A stretch of DNA of 48,142 nucleotides from RGIG7213 sp045544195 (GTDB lineage Bacteria > Bacillota > Clostridia > Oscillospirales > CAG-272). The notes beneath the pieces were generated by a model. The model searched no databases, was not told the DNA's origin, and saw nothing but the letters and a program-made list of their open reading frames with translations. This document shows, one piece after another, positions 36,701 through 43,788 of the stretch (positions are counted from its first letter, which is position 1; each line of letters starts with the position of its first letter). The DNA lies in contig JAZPYO010000018.1 in NCBI GenBank assembly GCA_045544195.1, forward strand, positions 1 through 48,142, written 5' to 3'. The translations under genes were made by a program, and so were the position numbers.

Positions 36701-37476
36701 ACAGGGGGCTCGCCCGGACGGAGCTTCTGATAAATATCCTTCAGTGCCTGCTCACGAATAGTGCAGCCCTCAGCCTTTGCACGCTCAGCAATATCATCCT
36801 TTTCAAGTGTTGCAACAAGTCTTGCATCGTCACCGAAATAATTGATGATCTCAGCGTCAGACTCAATTCCGAGCGCTCTTATGAGGATGGATATAAAGAT
36901 CTTTCTGTTCTTGTCTATTCTTACGTGGAAAATGTCATTTGCGTCGGTCTCATACTCAAGCCATGCGCCTCTGTACGGAATTACCGTAGCGGCAAATGTA
37001 GTCTTTCCGGACTTGTCTATGGCACTTTCGTAGTATACGCCGGGGGAACGTACTATCTGTGATACGATAACACGCTCTGCACCGTTGATCACAAACGTGC
37101 CGTTATCGGTCATTATCGGGAAGTCGCTCATATAGATGACTTCGTCCTTTACCTCAAAAGGCTCTTTGACAGTCAGACGAACCGTTACTTTAAAGGGGGC
37201 AGCGTAGTTTACATCGCGGTCCTTGCATTCCTCAACGGGATACTTGGGCTTGTCATCGATGGAAAAATCAATAAATTCGATAGCAAGATTGCCCGAGTAG
37301 TCGGTAATGGGAGATACATCTCTGAGCACCTCAGCCATACCCTCTCTGATAAACCAATCGTAAGACTTTTTCTGAACCTCCAAAAGATTAGGCAGTTCAA
37401 GGATCTCGTCTGTCCTTGCAAAACTCATTCTCGTGTTTTTGCCAAGTTTTTGAGGCTTAACCCTTAATTTACTCAC
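33748..37476 (-). CDS. rpoB: RNA polymerase beta subunit
   Basis: 1242 aa from the GTG at 37476, chosen because GGAG lies 11 nt upstream and the product then starts SKLRVKPQKLGK, close to family N-termini. An ATG at 37506 would add ten residues but lies at the foot of a 7-bp hairpin (ACCGTTT/AAACGGT) and lacks a ribosome site. All beta domains are present. The rifampicin pocket reads LSQFMDQSNPLAELTHKRRL plus SALG, with the usual Asp, His and Ser unchanged, so a sensitive form is predicted. The C-terminus ends in an acidic tail of about 45 residues rich in Asp and Glu, longer than in model species. rplJ/rplL are not upstream. Confidence 0.97.
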   Translation of the reverse strand: MSKLRVKPQKLGKNTRMSFARTDEILELPNLLEVQKKSYDWFIREGMAEVLRDVSPITDYSGNLAIEFIDFSIDDKPKYPVEECKDRDVNYAAPFKVTVRLTVKEPFEVKDEVIYMSDFPIMTDNGTFVINGAERVIVSQIVRSPGVYYESAIDKSGKTTFAATVIPYRGAWLEYETDANDIFHVRIDKNRKIFISILIRALGIESDAEIINYFGDDARLVATLEKDDIAERAKAEGCTIREQALKDIYQKLRPGEPPVVDSAIQLINNLFFDPKRYDLANVGRYKFNKKLAIAERLVGKVISRNVINPITGELMFTEGELIDREKALQIEHAGVNEAYVRVPDGEMKILSNGTIRAEDALGYSLEDVGITEKVNLGVLLEIMEKCGGDVDAVKAEAKLRIGELMPKHITREDIFASINYMLCLGNGIGTIDDIDHLGNRRLRSVGELLQNQIRIGFSRMDKIVKERMNIQDVESLSPKALINPRPIVTAIREFFGSSPLSQFMDQSNPLAELTHKRRLSALGPGGLSRDRASFEVRDVHYTHYGRMCPIETPEGPNIGLISYLSTYARINDYGFIEAPYRKIDKETGKLTDEVIYMTADIEDNYVVAQASEPLDEEGRFIRKRVVVRHKNEIIEMDKEAVDFVDVSPKMVVSVATSMIPFLENDDNSRALMGSNMQKQAVPLLMCDSPIVGTGMEYKAAVDSGVCILAKEAGFVEKVSADEIVIVTDSGRKDCYYLIKFKRSNQGTCVNQRPIVNKGDYVEKGQVIADGPATSNGEIALGKNALIGFLTWEGYNYEDAVLLNERLVRDDVYTSLHIEEYSHEARDTKLGPEEITREIPNVAEDVLKDLDADGIIRVGTEVRSGDILVGKVTPKGETELTPEERLLRAIFGEKAREVRDTSMRLPHGESGIVVDVKVFSRVNGDELPPGVNKVVRVYIAQKRKISVGDKMAGRHGNKGVVSRILPPEDMPFLPDGTPLDIVLNPLGVPSRMNIGQVLEVHLGIAAKKLGWKIMTPVFDGATEKDIIECLKEAGLSETGKTVLYDGRTGEPFDNPVTVGIMYYLKLHHLVDDKIHARSTGPYSLVTQQPLGGKAQFGGQRFGEMEVWALEAYGAAYTLQEILTVKSDDVTGRVKTYEAIVKGQNIPTPGIPESFKVLVKELQALALDVKVLDENGMEIELSSLADEAVPEQTYDAREIGESVVVEEEVEENYVEESPDDDFDDDLGFDDAFDDAFDDYDGDDE

Positions 37477-37586
37477 TAAATCACTCACTCCATTCGTGTT
37501 ATTCATACCGTTTCTGCACAAAACGGTCGCTACAACAATATAAAATTAATAAAACGCGCATATTATGCGATTTTAGCGTACCGGCA

Positions 37587-37615
37587 ATTTTAACACATAA
37601 AATATTAAATGTCAA
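37587..37615 (-). promoter_or_regulatory. Promoter of rpoB-rpoC
   Basis: Minus-strand TTGACA (37615-37610), 17-bp spacer, TAAAAT (37592-37587). Transcription would start near 37580. Confidence 0.85.
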
Positions 37616-37863
37616 GACCAAATTTACCCTATACATTCTCCTAACAAACGAATTTTTATATTTTTTTGTGTGAACTTAAAATTAATTTTTCGATTTATGA
37701 ACTATAATTTACATTATTTTTACATAATTTTAATCTTAAAAAAGTCAGTTTTAGCATTTTGCACATCAATTTCGGGTATTTTGCGCCGTGTTGCTATATA
37801 TTTTTCACAAAATAATTAATTAACAATTTATTTACATATTTATATTTACACAGTATGATTTCA

Positions 37864-37914
37864 TTTTTCCAACATCGCCAAGATAAAAATTTTTCCAACA
37901 TCACCAAGATAAAA
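37864..37914. repeat. Two tandem 25-bp direct repeats
   Basis: Units at 37864-37888 and 37890-37914 share a core TTCCAACATC(G/A)CCAAGAT and differ at one base, with a 26-bp period. The function is unknown. They lie about 250 bp upstream of the rpoB promoter. Confidence 0.85.
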
Positions 37915-37978
37915 TAGGAATTATTTATTTAAAAGCGCGCGCGAGGTATTATAATGTACTTGATATTAAAGAAAGCAG

Positions 37979-38008
37979 TTACGGCGGGAGCAAACGCCCC
38001 CGCCGTAA
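37979..38008 (-). terminator. Terminator of the dnaX-ybaB-recR operon
   Basis: TTACGGCGGG pairs with CCCGCCGTAA around a short loop, about 20 bp after the recR stop codon. On the minus strand it is followed by CTGCTTTCTTTAA. Confidence 0.75.
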
Positions 38009-38029
38009 GTCAGTATTCTGTTTTCGGGA

Positions 38030-38629
38030 TCATATTTCCTGCCTGCCCGAGATCGCTTTAGCAAGCGTTTCCCCGTCTGTATATTCAAGATCAGAGCCGA
38101 CGGAGACGCCGTAAGCCAGACGGGTGACCTTGATATCAAGAGGCTTTATGAGCTTTGAAAGATATATCGCCGTTGTTTCTCCCTCTATATTGGGATTAGT
38201 GGCGATAATTATCTCTTTCACACGGTCATCGCTAAGACGGCTTATAAGCGTTTGTATCTCAAGCATATCCGGAGTTATTCCGTTAACGGGCGAGATCGCA
38301 CCGCCGAGAACGTGATACAGACCTGTGTAATCATTTGTCCTCTCGATCGCCATAAGCGTTCTTGTATCCTCGACAACACATATAACAGATGCGTCTCTGC
38401 GCTCGTCTGAGCATATAGAGCAGACCTCACTATCCGAAAGATTGCGGCAAACACGGCAATGTGTGATGCTCTGCTTCATTCCAATTATAGCATTGCAAAA
38501 CTCGTTTGCTTCCTCACAGCTCATGTTGAGCACTCCGAATGCCATACGGACAGCGCTTTTGCTTCCAACGCCGGGAAGCCTGCGAAAGCAGTCTATCATC
38601 CGTTGCATTGGCGGAATGTAATTACCCAT
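38030..38629 (-). CDS. recR: Recombination mediator RecR
   Basis: 199 aa. Helix-hairpin-helix LPGVGSKSAVRMAF near the N-terminus, zinc finger CRVCRNLSDSEVCSIC (~57-72), and Toprim domain with VVEDTRTLMAIERTNDY. The conserved C-terminal Walker B-like region GSDLEYTDGETLAKAI is present. It works with RecO and RecF to load RecA at gaps. It is the last gene of dnaX-ybaB-recR and starts 9 bp after ybaB. Confidence 0.97.
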   Translation of the reverse strand: MGNYIPPMQRMIDCFRRLPGVGSKSAVRMAFGVLNMSCEEANEFCNAIIGMKQSITHCRVCRNLSDSEVCSICSDERRDASVICVVEDTRTLMAIERTNDYTGLYHVLGGAISPVNGITPDMLEIQTLISRLSDDRVKEIIIATNPNIEGETTAIYLSKLIKPLDIKVTRLAYGVSVGSDLEYTDGETLAKAISGRQEI

Positions 38630-38638
38630 ATCTCTTTA

Positions 38639-38992
38639 TCAGAACATTCCGGGCATATTGAAATTGCCCGTTATTTTTTCTCTTTCGGCATCGTTCGTTT
38701 CATTGACCTTCTTTATCGCCTCGTTAACTGCGGCAACGAGAAGATCGGACAGTGTTTCAGGATCATCGGGATCTATTACCTCTGTATCAATATCAATAGA
38801 TCTTACCTCAAGCGTGCCCTTTATCTTGATCTTTACAACTCCGCCGCCTGCGGAAATATCATATTCTCTTTCGTCAAGGTCAGCCTGAAGCGCTTCCATT
38901 TCCTCCTGCATTTTCTGCGCCTGACGTACCAATGCGTTCATATTTGAAGGGCCGCCGCCCATTCCCTTAGGTATTCTTGCTTTCATTTTCAA
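38639..38992 (-). CDS. ybaB: YbaB/EbfC-family nucleoid-associated protein
   Basis: 117 aa, typical size. Gly/Pro/Asn-rich start (GGGPSNMNALVRQAQKMQEEM), a long helix, then the conserved strand motif SAGGGVVKIKIKGTLEV and a C-terminal DLLVAAVNEAIKK. The family binds DNA as a dimer. Its ATG overlaps the dnaX stop by 4 nt. Confidence 0.95.
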   Translation of the reverse strand: MKMKARIPKGMGGGPSNMNALVRQAQKMQEEMEALQADLDEREYDISAGGGVVKIKIKGTLEVRSIDIDTEVIDPDDPETLSDLLVAAVNEAIKKVNETNDAEREKITGNFNMPGMF

Positions 38993-40650
38993 TTCTCCTC
39001 TTGGTTTTCTTTTATAAACTCATCAAGCAAGGTGTACTCATTGCTTGCATTTGCCTTATGTGAAAAGGTAATATTTTTTTCCGTATACTTTCTGCCTGAT
39101 ACTATGGAAACCGCCTCTATTACCTTATCTTTTTTTGTCATTGCTATCGTTTTCGAAAACTCACTGTCAAAAACGATCACGAGCGCCGTTTCATCCTCAT
39201 AAGCCGCGCTTCCGTTAAGATACATTACAGCCGACGTCTCGTTTGACGACAGCTTTGACACTACCTCGCCCCATTTACGATATATGCGCGGTGCTTTTTT
39301 GCCCGAGAATTCAGTTGATGCCGAATCTTTATCAGTTTTCTTTGAAGCCTGCTGTGTATCACCGTTTTTTTCATTTTCACTCTGCACATTTTCCGATACT
39401 TCGTCAGAATGGCTTGAAGAAATATCCTGCATTTTCATTTCACCGTCAGTGCTGCTTTGTGTATACGCAGGCGTGCTTCCCTGTGCAAAAGCTCCGATAG
39501 CCGCTTTATCCTCAAGAGCCGAAAGCCTTGCCAATACAGCATCAGCAGATGTATCGAGCTTTTCATCGCACATTTTGACGAGAGCAAGCTCCGCGGCAAG
39601 CCTTTTCACCGACGGATTTCTCTGCATAAGATACAGAGCATCATTCAATGTCCTTATATGATAAAGGAGCTTTTCCTTTGACAAGCGTGTTGCGGCTTTT
39701 TCAAGCATTGATGCCTGATTTGGCGAAACGTCGATAAATTTCTTATAGTCGGGAACAGATCTGACAACGAGCATGTCACGGTACACACCTGTAAGGTCTT
39801 CAACAAATACGGAAATATCGTTAGTTTTCGCGCAGACCGATGCCACATGTGAAAATACAGCGCCGATATCCTTTGAAGATACAGCCTCTGCTACTGATAG
39901 CAGTGAATCATACGGCGATACACCGAGAAGAACGCTTGCTGTGTGACCGTCGATCCTTCCGTTTTGTCCTGCACAAAGCTCAAGATAGCCGAGTGCATCA
40001 CGCATACCGCCCAAAGAAAGCTTTGCCATTATGAACAACGCATCCTCGTCAACGTCAATTTTCTCTTTTTCAGCAACCTCGGCAAGACGGTCGCAAATAA
40101 TGCTCGTATCTATTCTGCCGAAATCAAATCGCTGACAGCGTGAAACTATGGTTGCGGGAAGCTTGTGTATTTCCGTTGTAGCTAATATGAATATTACATG
40201 TGCGGGCGGCTCTTCAAGCGTCTTTAAAAGAGCATTGAATGCCTGGGTGCTCATCATATGAACCTCGTCGATGATATACACACGGTATTTCAGCTCAGTC
40301 GGAGTGTAAGATATTTCATCTATTAATTCACGAACATCATTTACTCCGTTATTGCTCGCGGCATCCATTTCAACGATATCAGTATTAAGTCCGCTCTGAC
40401 AAGCAAGACAAGACGGGCATTTACCGCACGGCGAGCCGTCAACGGGAGATTCGCAGTTAACTGCGCGGGCGAGTATTTTTGCGCACGTTGTCTTACCCGT
40501 TCCCCTCGTACCGCAAAACAGGTATGCATGGGCAGTTTTCCCCGTTTGCACCTGATTTTTGAGTATCGGCACAACGTGCTGCTGACCGCACACATCATCA
40601 AACGTTAACGGACGGTACTTTCTATATAATGCCTTGTATACTTCGCTCAT
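38989..40650 (-). CDS. dnaX: DNA polymerase III subunit gamma/tau
   Basis: 553 aa from ATG 40650 (MSEVYKALYRKYRP). A longer frame to 40689 adds an atypical hydrophobic start with no family support. AAA+ clamp-loader motifs are Walker A CGTRGTGKTT, zinc site with CGKCPSCLAC, DEVHMMS Walker B and SRCQRF sensor. The tau-like tail is Ser/Lys/Glu-rich and ends in a small folded region. I saw no slippery A-run for a programmed gamma frameshift. It lies just downstream of the SRP RNA. Confidence 0.96.
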   Translation of the reverse strand: MSEVYKALYRKYRPLTFDDVCGQQHVVPILKNQVQTGKTAHAYLFCGTRGTGKTTCAKILARAVNCESPVDGSPCGKCPSCLACQSGLNTDIVEMDAASNNGVNDVRELIDEISYTPTELKYRVYIIDEVHMMSTQAFNALLKTLEEPPAHVIFILATTEIHKLPATIVSRCQRFDFGRIDTSIICDRLAEVAEKEKIDVDEDALFIMAKLSLGGMRDALGYLELCAGQNGRIDGHTASVLLGVSPYDSLLSVAEAVSSKDIGAVFSHVASVCAKTNDISVFVEDLTGVYRDMLVVRSVPDYKKFIDVSPNQASMLEKAATRLSKEKLLYHIRTLNDALYLMQRNPSVKRLAAELALVKMCDEKLDTSADAVLARLSALEDKAAIGAFAQGSTPAYTQSSTDGEMKMQDISSSHSDEVSENVQSENEKNGDTQQASKKTDKDSASTEFSGKKAPRIYRKWGEVVSKLSSNETSAVMYLNGSAAYEDETALVIVFDSEFSKTIAMTKKDKVIEAVSIVSGRKYTEKNITFSHKANASNEYTLLDEFIKENQEEN

Positions 40651-40694
40651 CTTATCACCACACAAAAAATAATACAAAAAGCAAGCCACAAAAT

Positions 40695-40983
40695 GAGACC
40701 ATACACCGAAACCTCGAACATTGCCTGCGCACGTTAACGCACCCTCTGCTCAAAACAGGCACCCTTGCAACACATCAAAAGCTCCGCTTAATGCTGCTTG
40801 GTTCCCCACCTGACATGGTTCACGGATTCTGATTGCGCAAGACCCGCTTCTCAACACAGAAAAGTACGTCACAGACCACACAAACAAAGCCCTCAGTAAC
40901 GGATACCACCCCCGCTATAGCGGATTGCAGGTACAGGGCACCGCTGACTCCCCGGCTGGTATGGCCTTATTTCATAGCTTGCA
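40695..40983 (-). ncRNA. ffs: Signal recognition particle RNA (large bacterial type)
   Basis: The minus strand shows both landmarks of Gram-positive SRP RNA. The 5' Alu part is GTGCCCTGTACCTGC then AATCCGCTATAGCGGGGG, and the S-domain tetraloop region is CATGTCAGGTGGGG then AACCAAGCAGC. The ends pair (CCATACC near 40970 with GGTGTATGG near 40700). The length is about 285 nt. It binds Ffh to target proteins to the membrane. A strong promoter directly precedes it, and the order SRP RNA-dnaX-ybaB-recR is conserved in Firmicutes. The ends are approximate to about 10 nt. Confidence 0.93.
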
Positions 40984-40989
40984 TCGGTT

Positions 40990-41018
40990 ATTATAACACA
41001 GAAAAAGAAATAATTCAA
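40990..41018 (-). promoter_or_regulatory. Promoter of the SRP RNA
   Basis: Minus-strand TTGAAT (41018-41013), 17-bp spacer, TATAAT (40995-40990), placing the start near 40983. Confidence 0.85.
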
Positions 41019-41176
41019 GACTATTTTGCAATTTTAACGAAATTGTATGTGGAAATATTGTAAACAAATTTAATTTACAAATCGAGAGAAAACGAGAAAA
41101 ACACATAAAAACGAGAGAAAAAACGAGAAAATCGCTATCAAAATTAAAAAATGTATTTTTTTATTTAAAAATTCTC

Positions 41177-41205
41177 TTGACAAAACGCACCGCTTGTGAT
41201 ATACT
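41177..41205 (+). promoter_or_regulatory. Promoter of rplM-rpsI
   Basis: TTGACA (41177-41182), 17-bp spacer, TATACT (41200-41205), about 43 bp upstream of rplM. Confidence 0.88.
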
Positions 41206-41247
41206 ATCGCCGTTTGATAAATTAACAAAAAAACGGAGGAAAAAGTA

Positions 41248-41676
41248 ATGTCCACTTTTATGGCAAAAAAAGAGACGCTTACCCGCAAGTGGTATATAAT
41301 TGACGCTGCAGGCAAGCCCCTCGGCAGAACAGCGGCAAAAGCGGCTGCAATATTAAGAGGAAAAAATAAGCCTGAATTTACACCCCATGTTGACTGCGGT
41401 GATTTCGTTATCATAATCAACGCTTCCAAGGCGGTTCTCACAGGCAGAAAGTTAGACCAGAAGTTCTACTACCGTCACAGCGGTTACGTTGGCGGTCTTA
41501 AGGCAGAGGGCTACAAGAAGATCATGGCTGAAAGACCTGAATTCGCAATGGAAAAAGCAGTTAAGGGTATGCTTCCCCATAACACAATAGGCGCAAATTC
41601 CATCAAACGTCTCAAGGTATATGCAGGCGCTGAGCACAACCACGCAGCTCAGAAGCCCGAAGCCTTGGCAGAATAA
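41248..41676 (+). CDS. rplM: 50S ribosomal protein L13
   Basis: 142 aa, typical size. Conserved TRKWYIIDAAGKPLGRTAA near the start, CGDFVIIINA, and the signature KAVKGMLPHNTIG (~108-120). GGAGG lies 9 nt before the first ATG. A second in-frame ATG four codons in is less well spaced. It forms a two-gene operon with rpsI, 19 bp downstream. Confidence 0.97.
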   Translation: MSTFMAKKETLTRKWYIIDAAGKPLGRTAAKAAAILRGKNKPEFTPHVDCGDFVIIINASKAVLTGRKLDQKFYYRHSGYVGGLKAEGYKKIMAERPEFAMEKAVKGMLPHNTIGANSIKRLKVYAGAEHNHAAQKPEALAE

Positions 41677-41695
41677 TTAAGGGAGGTAACTGATA

Positions 41696-42097
41696 ATGTA
41701 TACAAGCGCAAAGCCGTATTTTTACGGCACAGGCAGAAGAAAGAAGTCCATCGCAAGAGTAAGACTCGTACCCGGTACAGGTGCGATCTCCATAAACAAG
41801 CGTGATATTGACGAATATTTCGGTCTTGAAACGCTTAAGCTCATCGTTAACCAGCCCTTCGGCGTAACAGGCACAGCAGGTAAGTTCGACATAATCTGCA
41901 CAGTTAAGGGCGGCGGCATCTCCGGTCAGGCAGGCGCTATCCGTCACGGCGTTGCAAGAGCACTTCTTCAGGCAGATGCAGAGTACAGACCCCTTCTTAA
42001 GAAGGCAGGCCTTCTCACTCGTGACCCTCGTATGAAGGAAAGAAAGAAATACGGACTCAAAGGCGCACGTCGTGCTCCCCAGTTCTCCAAGAGATAA
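41696..42097 (+). CDS. rpsI: 30S ribosomal protein S9
   Basis: 133 aa. YFYGTGRRKKSIARVRL at the N-terminus, the conserved GGGISGQAGAIRHGVARAL (~75-93), and the C-terminal tail ending QFSKR, whose last Arg contacts P-site tRNA. GGGAGG precedes the ATG. The last codons, stop codon and terminator of this gene are the sequence that recurs downstream at 43586 and 46071. It thus appears to be the insertion target of the adjacent array while keeping an intact reading frame. Confidence 0.97.
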   Translation: MYTSAKPYFYGTGRRKKSIARVRLVPGTGAISINKRDIDEYFGLETLKLIVNQPFGVTGTAGKFDIICTVKGGGISGQAGAIRHGVARALLQADAEYRPLLKKAGLLTRDPRMKERKKYGLKGARRAPQFSKR

Positions 42098-42116
42098 GTT
42101 ATCATTTCTCATATAC

Positions 42117-42145
42117 AAAAAGCTCTGCTTCGGCAGGGCTTTTTG
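42117..42145 (+). terminator. Terminator of rplM-rpsI
   Basis: AAAAAGCTCTGC-TTCG-GCAGGGCTTTTT, a 12-bp stem with a stable TTCG loop and T-run. A copy lies at 43618-43647. Confidence 0.92.
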
Positions 42146-42216
42146 CGTTTTTGACCTCGAGGACGCCGGTCCCTTCGGGTAGGGCGATTCAATTTGTAAA
42201 GAATTGAGCCGTCCTA

Positions 42217-42245
42217 TTTACTTTTTGGCAATTTTATAGTATAAT
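42217..42245 (+). promoter_or_regulatory. Promoter in repeat copy A, reading into the first cargo gene
   Basis: TTTACT (42217-42222), 17-bp spacer, TATAAT (42240-42245). The same boxes and spacing recur at 43720-43748, although the spacer sequence has diverged. That conservation supports a real promoter. The remaining ~185 bp to the XRE gene holds the short palindrome CAACCATCGGTTG near 42313 and possibly another weak promoter. Confidence 0.6.
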
Positions 42246-42429
42246 TACTTTGGAAAGTTATCTCATCGATAAACTTGAATTTTACGGCAATTTACATAGT
42301 CTAAAGCGAAAAGCAACCATCGGTTGACACATTGAAAGCTCTCAGTTGGTGGTATGTAAGTAAGATTTATGCTACAATATAGTTACGATAAAGCACGATG
42401 CTTTACGAAATTGTCAAACGAGGTGTTTT

Positions 42430-43416
42430 ATGATTTTAGCTGACAAAATTATAAGGTTGCGAAAAAAGAATGGCTGGTCGCAAGAAGAACTTGCCGACAA
42501 GATGAACGTATCACGACAAGCTGTTTCAAAGTGGGAAAGTGCACAAAGCATTCCCGACTTGGAAAAGATATTACAGCTTGGTACGTTGTTCGGCGTTACA
42601 ACAGATTATCTATTAAAAGATGATATCGAGGACGAAGAATTTACGAATGAATCGTCTGATGCAGCCGTCAAGAAAATCAACATAGAAGAAGCAAACATAT
42701 ACATTGAGCAAAGAAAGAAAGCATCTTGGCGTATCGCACTTGCTACGTTCTTGTGTATCCTATCTCCCATAACTCTCATTGTTTTGAGCATATTATCAGA
42801 ACAACCTAATGCTGTTCTAACGGAAACGACAGCAAGCGTAATCGGCTTAACCGTTCTTTTCGCCTTGGTTTTGTGTGCCGTTCCGATTTTTATCTATTGC
42901 GGATTTAAAAATCAGCCGTATGAATTTCTTGATAAGAATATCCCATTTGAACTTGAATACGGCGTGAAAGGGTTAGTAAACGAAAAGAAAAAGGCTTTTA
43001 GACCTACCTATATTGCTTATAACATAATTGCAACGTGCGTATGTATTTTTTCTGTGATTCCGCTAATCTTATTATCTTTTACAGAAAATGAGCTGCTTGT
43101 TGCGACGGCACTTGCTTTACTTATGGTTATTGCAGGTATAGGGGCAGGTATGTTCATTGTCGCAGGAACTCAAAACGCAAGTATGCAGAAGCTCCTCAAG
43201 GAAGGAGAATTCACCGAGAAAGAGAAAAAGAGAACGAGCGTAAAAGAGGTTGTTGGATTTTGTTATTGGGGTGCTTTAACGGCAATATTTCTTGCCGTTA
43301 GCTTTCTGACGAACGGTTGGCATTTGTCATGGATTATATTTGCTGTAGGAGGTATATTGTTCCCGATCGTGATGTGTATTTGTAATTACTTTGCCGATAC
43401 ACAGAAGAAAGAATAA
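42430..43416 (+). CDS. XRE-family regulator with six-segment membrane domain
   Basis: 328 aa. Residues 1-65 are a lambda-repressor-like helix-turn-helix (WSQEELADKMNVSRQAVSKWE). A linker follows, then six hydrophobic segments at about 98-120, 133-155, 198-222, 226-250, 275-295 and 300-320. Such membrane-tethered XRE proteins are common in Clostridia and Bacilli, but their signals are mostly unknown. GAGGTG lies 8 nt before the ATG. It is the sole gene of the first module after rpsI and is followed 8 nt after its stop by tail R1. A role in regulating its own module or sensing the membrane is only a guess. Confidence 0.82.
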   Translation: MILADKIIRLRKKNGWSQEELADKMNVSRQAVSKWESAQSIPDLEKILQLGTLFGVTTDYLLKDDIEDEEFTNESSDAAVKKINIEEANIYIEQRKKASWRIALATFLCILSPITLIVLSILSEQPNAVLTETTASVIGLTVLFALVLCAVPIFIYCGFKNQPYEFLDKNIPFELEYGVKGLVNEKKKAFRPTYIAYNIIATCVCIFSVIPLILLSFTENELLVATALALLMVIAGIGAGMFIVAGTQNASMQKLLKEGEFTEKEKKRTSVKEVVGFCYWGALTAIFLAVSFLTNGWHLSWIIFAVGGILFPIVMCICNYFADTQKKE

Positions 43417-43424
43417 ATGGTAAT

Positions 43425-43585
43425 CAAATTCCAATTTGACGAGCTGAATAGGCGTAGAATGTTGGTGTGATTTTGGTGCAAATTTGGTGCAACACTTTAT
43501 CGCGCGATACTCACGATATTCACGATATCGCACGAAATCACACGATATTTCACGTTATTCACGATATCAAACGGTATTGCTAAAA
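43425..43585 (+). repeat. Cassette tail R1 with TTGGTG and CACGATAT repeat arrays
   Basis: Starts CAAATTCCAATTTG (itself palindromic), then GAGCTGAATAGGCG. TTGGTG occurs at 43462, 43473 and 43484, exactly 11 bp apart. Six roughly 10-bp units of CACGATAT type follow (43512-43569). It runs directly into the rpsI-end copy at 43586. The phased short repeats resemble integrase arm-binding sites. Confidence 0.85.
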
Positions 43586-43617
43586 CTCCAAGAGATAAGT
43601 TATCATTTCTCATATAC

Positions 43618-43647
43618 AAAAAGCTCTGCTTCGGCAGAGTTTTTTGT
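43618..43647 (+). terminator. Duplicate of the rpsI terminator
   Basis: AAAAGCTCTGC-TTCG-GCAGAGTTTTTT with T-run. It would end transcripts coming from the XRE module. Confidence 0.85.
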
Positions 43648-43719
43648 GTTTTGGAGCGTCGAGGACGCCGAGTCCCTTCGGGTAGGGCGGTTCAATTTGT
43701 AAAGAATTGAGCCGTCCTA

Positions 43720-43748
43720 TTTACTTTTCGCCGTTTTTATGGTATAAT
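43720..43748 (+). promoter_or_regulatory. Promoter in repeat copy B, driving the nucleotidyltransferase
   Basis: TTTACT (43720-43725), 17-bp spacer, TATAAT (43743-43748), 40 bp before the ATG. Confidence 0.7.
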
Positions 43749-43788
43749 CTAACTAATCGATAAACTTGAATTTGACATGGAGATTTAA

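Larger units (their letters stand above)
37477..38029. other. Long A+T-rich intergenic region between rpoB and recR
   Basis: No gene is visible. From left to right it holds the rpoB leader with a hairpin over the candidate ATG at 37506, the rpoB promoter (37587-37615), about 250 bp of A+T-rich DNA without recognisable structure, two 25-bp direct repeats (37864-37914), a GC-alternating run at 37935-37943, and the recR terminator (37979-38008). Confidence 0.7.
42085..42281 (+). repeat. rpsI-end repeat, copy A (authentic): core, terminator, hairpin, promoter
   Basis: Starts with CTCCAAGAGATAAG (the end of rpsI with its TAA) and continues through the terminator hairpin, a second hairpin (GGGCGATTCAATT with AATTGAGCCGTCC) and a promoter, to ATCGATAAACTTGAATTT. 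The copy at 43586 matches over about 190 bp with scattered differences. Confidence 0.85.
43586..43773 (+). repeat. rpsI-end repeat, copy B
   Basis: Repeats the last codons, stop, terminator, second hairpin and promoter of the rpsI end. The second hairpin (GGGCGGTTCAATT with AATTGAGCCGTCC) pairs better here than in copy A: the A at position 6 of the left arm, which is mismatched in copy A, is a G here and restores pairing. It ends with the same ATCGATAAACTTGAATTT block before the next cargo gene. Confidence 0.88.

Noticed and set aside
37930..37960. Rightward promoter with TATAAT at 37950 upstream of recR
   Set aside because: There is no convincing -35 box, and no rightward gene follows before the terminator at 37979.
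38989..40650. Programmed frameshift producing a short DnaX gamma
   Set aside because: I found no A-rich slippery run with a following stem-loop at the expected place.
43512..43569. Possible CRISPR-like array
   Set aside because: The ~10-bp units are contiguous and degenerate with no unique spacers, and no cas genes are present. Arm-site repeats fit better.
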